Of a stretch of 64,000 nucleotides of DNA, positions 61,561 to 64,000 are shown in pieces (the stretch's first letter is position 1; the number at the start of each line of letters is the position of its first letter). Both the position numbers and the translations under genes were made by a program. Below the pieces are notes generated by a model. The model saw only the letters and a list, made by a program, of their open reading frames with translations. It was not told where the DNA came from and did not search any database. Origin of the DNA: Rickettsia typhi (lineage in GTDB: Bacteria > Pseudomonadota > Alphaproteobacteria > Rickettsiales > Deianiraeaceae); NCBI GenBank assembly GCA_945881985.1, contig CAMCVL010000001.1, positions 124,001 through 188,000 on the forward strand. The letters are read 5' to 3'.

Positions 61561-61668
61561 AAGGAGTAATACATTAAGTAAATTTTTTTGTTGAAAATTA
61601 CAAGACTTGCTACATATTTTAATAAGCAAAAAATTTTATGCCATTGATATTTAATTGATATTTTATTT

Positions 61669-62217
61669 ATGAGTTTTGATAAAAAAGCCTTTGCCTCCAA
61701 GCTGGAGCAAGCAGTAAATAAGCTAAAAGACAATCTTGGCACAATAAACACAAGAATTTCTGCAAACATCCTAAACCCAGTAAAAGTTGATGCTTACGGC
61801 GATTTAAAGCCCTTAAACCAAGTTGCATCGGTTAATGTGTCGGGTACAAATGCTCTTAGCGTGCAGCCGTGGGACAAAAGCCTTGTGTCCTCAATAATAA
61901 AGGCAATACAAACAAGCGGGCTTAACCTCAATCCAATTAGTGACGCTGGGGGGGTTAGGGTGCCAATTCCACCAGTTACCGAGGAACGCCGCAAGGAGCT
62001 TGCAAACCTTACAAAGCAGTATCTTGAGCAGGCAAAGATAGCAATGCGTAACATACGCAACGCCGAAAGAGACTCGCTTAAAGCAATGCAAACGGCAAAA
62101 CAAATATCTGAGGACGATTTTAAAAGGCAGGAAAAAGAATTGCAAAAAATCTTTGACGAACATACTCAAAATACTGAAAAACTTGCCGATGCTAAGGCTA
62201 AGGATATTTTGTCGTAG
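61669..62217 (+). CDS. frr: Ribosome-recycling factor
   Basis: Dissociates the ribosome after termination with EF-G. It has 182 residues. The three-helix bundle and beta domain are typical: the N-terminal helix, ARISANILNPVKVDAYGD-type segment (here NTRISANILNPVKVDAYGDLKPLNQVASV), SVQPWDKSLVSSIIKAI and the long C-terminal helices with VTEERRKELANLTKQYLEQAKIAMRNIRNAERDS motif order. In many genomes frr is with pyrH/tsf; here it lies between eptA and gap. Confidence 0.95.
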   Translation: MSFDKKAFASKLEQAVNKLKDNLGTINTRISANILNPVKVDAYGDLKPLNQVASVNVSGTNALSVQPWDKSLVSSIIKAIQTSGLNLNPISDAGGVRVPIPPVTEERRKELANLTKQYLEQAKIAMRNIRNAERDSLKAMQTAKQISEDDFKRQEKELQKIFDEHTQNTEKLADAKAKDILS

Positions 62218-62244
62218 TTTTACAAATAATTTTTACAAAATTTT

Positions 62245-63267
62245 ATGACAACAAAAATTGCAATCAACGGTCTAGGTCGCATCGGTAGATGTATACTTAG
62301 GGCTTTTTTTGAATACAACTTTGCCGCAAAAGGCATTGAGCTTGTGGCGGTTAATGGTCCTGCAGATATTAATCAGCACATTCACCTGCTTAAATACGAC
62401 TCGGCACACGGCATATTCAAGGCAAACATAAAGGCAATTGGCGAGGATGTAATTGATGTTGATGGTTACAAAATTAGGCTTTTTAGGGAGCGAGACATAT
62501 CTAAAATCAACTGGGCTAGTTGCGGCGTGGATATTGTGCTTGAGTGCACTGGGGCATTTGTGTCAAAGGAAAAAGCCGCTCTGCACCTGCAAAGTGGGGC
62601 AAAAAAAGTTATAATCTCCGCCCCAGCTAAAGAGAAGGATGTTAAAACCATAGTCTACGGAGTAAATCATGGTGAGCTTAATGCTGGTGACGATGTAATA
62701 TCTATAGGCTCATGTACCACAAATTGCCTTGCCCCAATTGCAAAGGTTTTAAACGATGAGTTTGGCATTGTAAATGGTTTTGTTACTACCATACATTCCT
62801 ACACGGGCGACCAGAATGTGTTGGACGGCTCGCATTCCAAGGGGGACATGCGTAGAGCCCGTAGCTGCGGGGTGTCCATGGTTCCAACATCTACTGGTGC
62901 GGCAAAGGCAATAGGGCTTGTAATACCTGCTCTTGCCGGCAAGATGGACGGGCTTGCAGTGCGTGTGCCAACGCAAAATGTATCCCTTGTTGACCTAAGC
63001 GTAAATCTTGCAAAACCTGCCAGCATTACTCAGGTTAACGATGCTATTAAAGCCGCAAGCGAATCCCGTTTAGCTGGCGTTTTGGGCTATGAGTCCGCTC
63101 CTCTTGTGTCAATTGATTTTAATCACGACCCTCGCAGTAGCATTGTTGACATGCTTGAAACCAAGAGTCTTGGCGGCAACTTTGTAAAGCTTATGTCGTG
63201 GTACGACAACGAATGGGCCTTTTCGGTAAGAATGCTAGATGTTTCTTTGTTATTTAGCAAGCTGTAA
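62245..63267 (+). CDS. gap: Glyceraldehyde-3-phosphate dehydrogenase, type I
   Basis: Glycolytic/gluconeogenic enzyme oxidising G3P with NAD(P)+. It has 340 residues. The Rossmann start IAINGLGRIGRCILRAF and the catalytic Cys157 in SIGSCTTNCLAPIAKVL are present. HSYTGDQNVLDGSH, RRARSCGVSMVPTSTGAAKAIG and SWYDNEWAFSVRMLD are the substrate- and cofactor-binding blocks. NAD versus NADP preference is not decided here. Its TAA stop overlaps the ATG of the small membrane peptide gene (TAATG), suggesting translational coupling. Confidence 0.97.
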   Translation: MTTKIAINGLGRIGRCILRAFFEYNFAAKGIELVAVNGPADINQHIHLLKYDSAHGIFKANIKAIGEDVIDVDGYKIRLFRERDISKINWASCGVDIVLECTGAFVSKEKAALHLQSGAKKVIISAPAKEKDVKTIVYGVNHGELNAGDDVISIGSCTTNCLAPIAKVLNDEFGIVNGFVTTIHSYTGDQNVLDGSHSKGDMRRARSCGVSMVPTSTGAAKAIGLVIPALAGKMDGLAVRVPTQNVSLVDLSVNLAKPASITQVNDAIKAASESRLAGVLGYESAPLVSIDFNHDPRSSIVDMLETKSLGGNFVKLMSWYDNEWAFSVRMLDVSLLFSKL

Positions 63268-63398
63268 TGGATGGTATTGTTAAAAATATTGGCTCTTACT
63301 TTGCCGCTTGGCACTTTGAGCCTTGGTGGATTTTTGCCGGCATTGGCTTTGTGATTGTTGTTTTATGGTTTTTGAATAGTTTTTTTAATAAGTTTTAA
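63267..63398 (+). CDS. 43-residue single-TM peptide coupled to gap
   Basis: The ATG at 63267 overlaps the gap stop as TAATG, and the frame ends at TAA 63396-63398. The product starts MDGIVKNIGSYFAAWHFEPW and has one membrane helix (IFAGIGFVIVVLWFLNSFF) ending in NKF. It is too short for family recognition. The strong hydrophobic pattern, aromatic belt (WW, WF) and stop-start overlap make it likely to be translated. Function unknown. Confidence 0.5.
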   Translation: MDGIVKNIGSYFAAWHFEPWWIFAGIGFVIVVLWFLNSFFNKF

Positions 63399-63410
63399 TA
63401 ACTTTTGGCT

Positions 63411-64000
63411 ATGGATTTTGAGGAGATTAAAAAGCTATCCGCTGCAAAGCAGCAAAATGCGACCAATGTCAAAAAAAAACCTTTTTACAAAAGCCCCTTT
63501 GACATCCTGCTTAACAAAGATAAAACATACATGGGGCAGGATGATTTGGAGATTCCATCAATGATGCGTCGCTCCTTTGCCTTTGGGCTTGACATGCTAG
63601 TTGCAACCTCTCTTAGGCTTGCCTGTTTTATGTTTTTACTTCATCTTTATATTAAGCCGGTGTTTTTGTCTATTTCGGCAAAAGCAAAGGCAGTTGGCAT
63701 TGTTAAGGCAAGTGCAGATTTTAACACTAAGCCATTTGCCGATTTTTTGATTAAGGAGCTTTTGGCAAGAGGGCATTTAACGACAATCTTTTTTTGCATT
63801 CTTGCCATTTATTTACTTGGCATTTTATATTATGTTTTTGCTTTTAAGCTTGGTGAATTTAGGTTTTTTAAGTTTTTGCCTTTTTCACACTCAGCATGCA
63901 AACTTGTTGTTGTAGATGCAAAGACCATGCTTTCGGCAAGTCTTTGGCAAAGGTTTGTTAAGTATTATTCTGGTATTTTGCCATTTGTTGCATCTTTGTT
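63411..64000 (+). CDS. RDD-family membrane protein, C-terminus outside window
   Basis: Open from ATG 63411 to the right edge, giving 196 residues. A polar N-terminus of about 52 residues (Lys/Gln/Asn-rich) is followed by RRSFAFGLDMLVATSLRL, which matches the Arg-x-x-Ala/Phe-x-x-x-Asp pattern that opens RDD domains. At least two membrane helices come after it (LACFMFLLHLYI and TTIFFCILAIYLLGILYYVFAF). The later WQRFVKYY fits the conserved tail segment. Most RDD proteins have no known function; some are linked to ion transport. Starting 12 bp after the 43-residue peptide gene, it is probably in the same transcript as gap. Confidence 0.65.
   Translation, partial: MDFEEIKKLSAAKQQNATNVKKKPFYKSPFDILLNKDKTYMGQDDLEIPSMMRRSFAFGLDMLVATSLRLACFMFLLHLYIKPVFLSISAKAKAVGIVKASADFNTKPFADFLIKELLARGHLTTIFFCILAIYLLGILYYVFAFKLGEFRFFKFLPFSHSACKLVVVDAKTMLSASLWQRFVKYYSGILPFVASL

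Overview
The window is an AT-rich stretch of chromosome, almost certainly from an alphaproteobacterium. The evidence is a class I (archaeal-type) lysyl-tRNA synthetase, an alpha-type AddB, a b'-type ATP synthase stalk subunit, a GTA/phage-like three-TM holin and an HdaA-like protein. It retains purine, pyrimidine, histidine, shikimate, folate, ubiquinone, isoprenoid, LPS and peptidoglycan genes, so it is not an extremely reduced endosymbiont. I cannot place it below class. Nearly every gene lacks a Shine-Dalgarno motif and starts after an A/T-rich leader. Several genes overlap head to tail as ATGA or TAATG.

Layout. 1-6.9 kb: htpG (cut by the left edge), a divergent XRE/LysR regulator pair, lysS, a lipid A acyltransferase, a lone metal ABC permease and an HU protein. 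7-10.7 kb: pyrG-dcd between two dense clusters of palindromic repeats. 10.8-14.4 kb: two lipoproteins and purM-uracil-DNA glycosylase. 14.7-17.7 kb: a three-gene cluster resembling the PilM/N-PilO-PilP inner-membrane platform of type IV pili or type II secretion. 17.7-22.9 kb: addB, a stand-alone holin/endolysin cassette, and divergently an ImmA-like protease overlapping a two-TM partner gene. 23-38.6 kb: trpS, typA, a RatA/Coq10-like gene, mgtE-pabC, recO, two tRNA-Ser genes, topA, aroK, purK and folC, with more repeats. 38.9-48.4 kb, mostly minus strand: rnhA, an HdaA-like protein without a P-loop, a gamma-carbonic-anhydrase-like protein, a zinc-ribbon/TM pair (plus strand), ubiA, mltB, an uncharacterised membrane-anchored protein, and a tonB-atpF'-ispG-lipoprotein operon, then a peroxiredoxin. 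48.6-64 kb, plus strand: hisA-folB-recR, pyrB, a TRL-like lipoprotein-kdsB-murG-pepP operon, a DsbA-like gene, aroQ, infB, eptA, frr, gap, a 43-residue membrane peptide and a truncated RDD-family gene.

The clearest non-genic signal is a modular palindromic element of about 85-130 bp, found mostly between convergent genes. Its left arm, right arm and spacer recur in fixed order. Its inner hairpin has different sequences in different copies but keeps a TTT-type loop. The gene-level candidates for something new are the lysis cassette/ImmA locus, the PilMNOP-like cluster, the degenerate HdaA-like protein, the zinc-ribbon/TM pair and the isolated 301-residue membrane-anchored protein.
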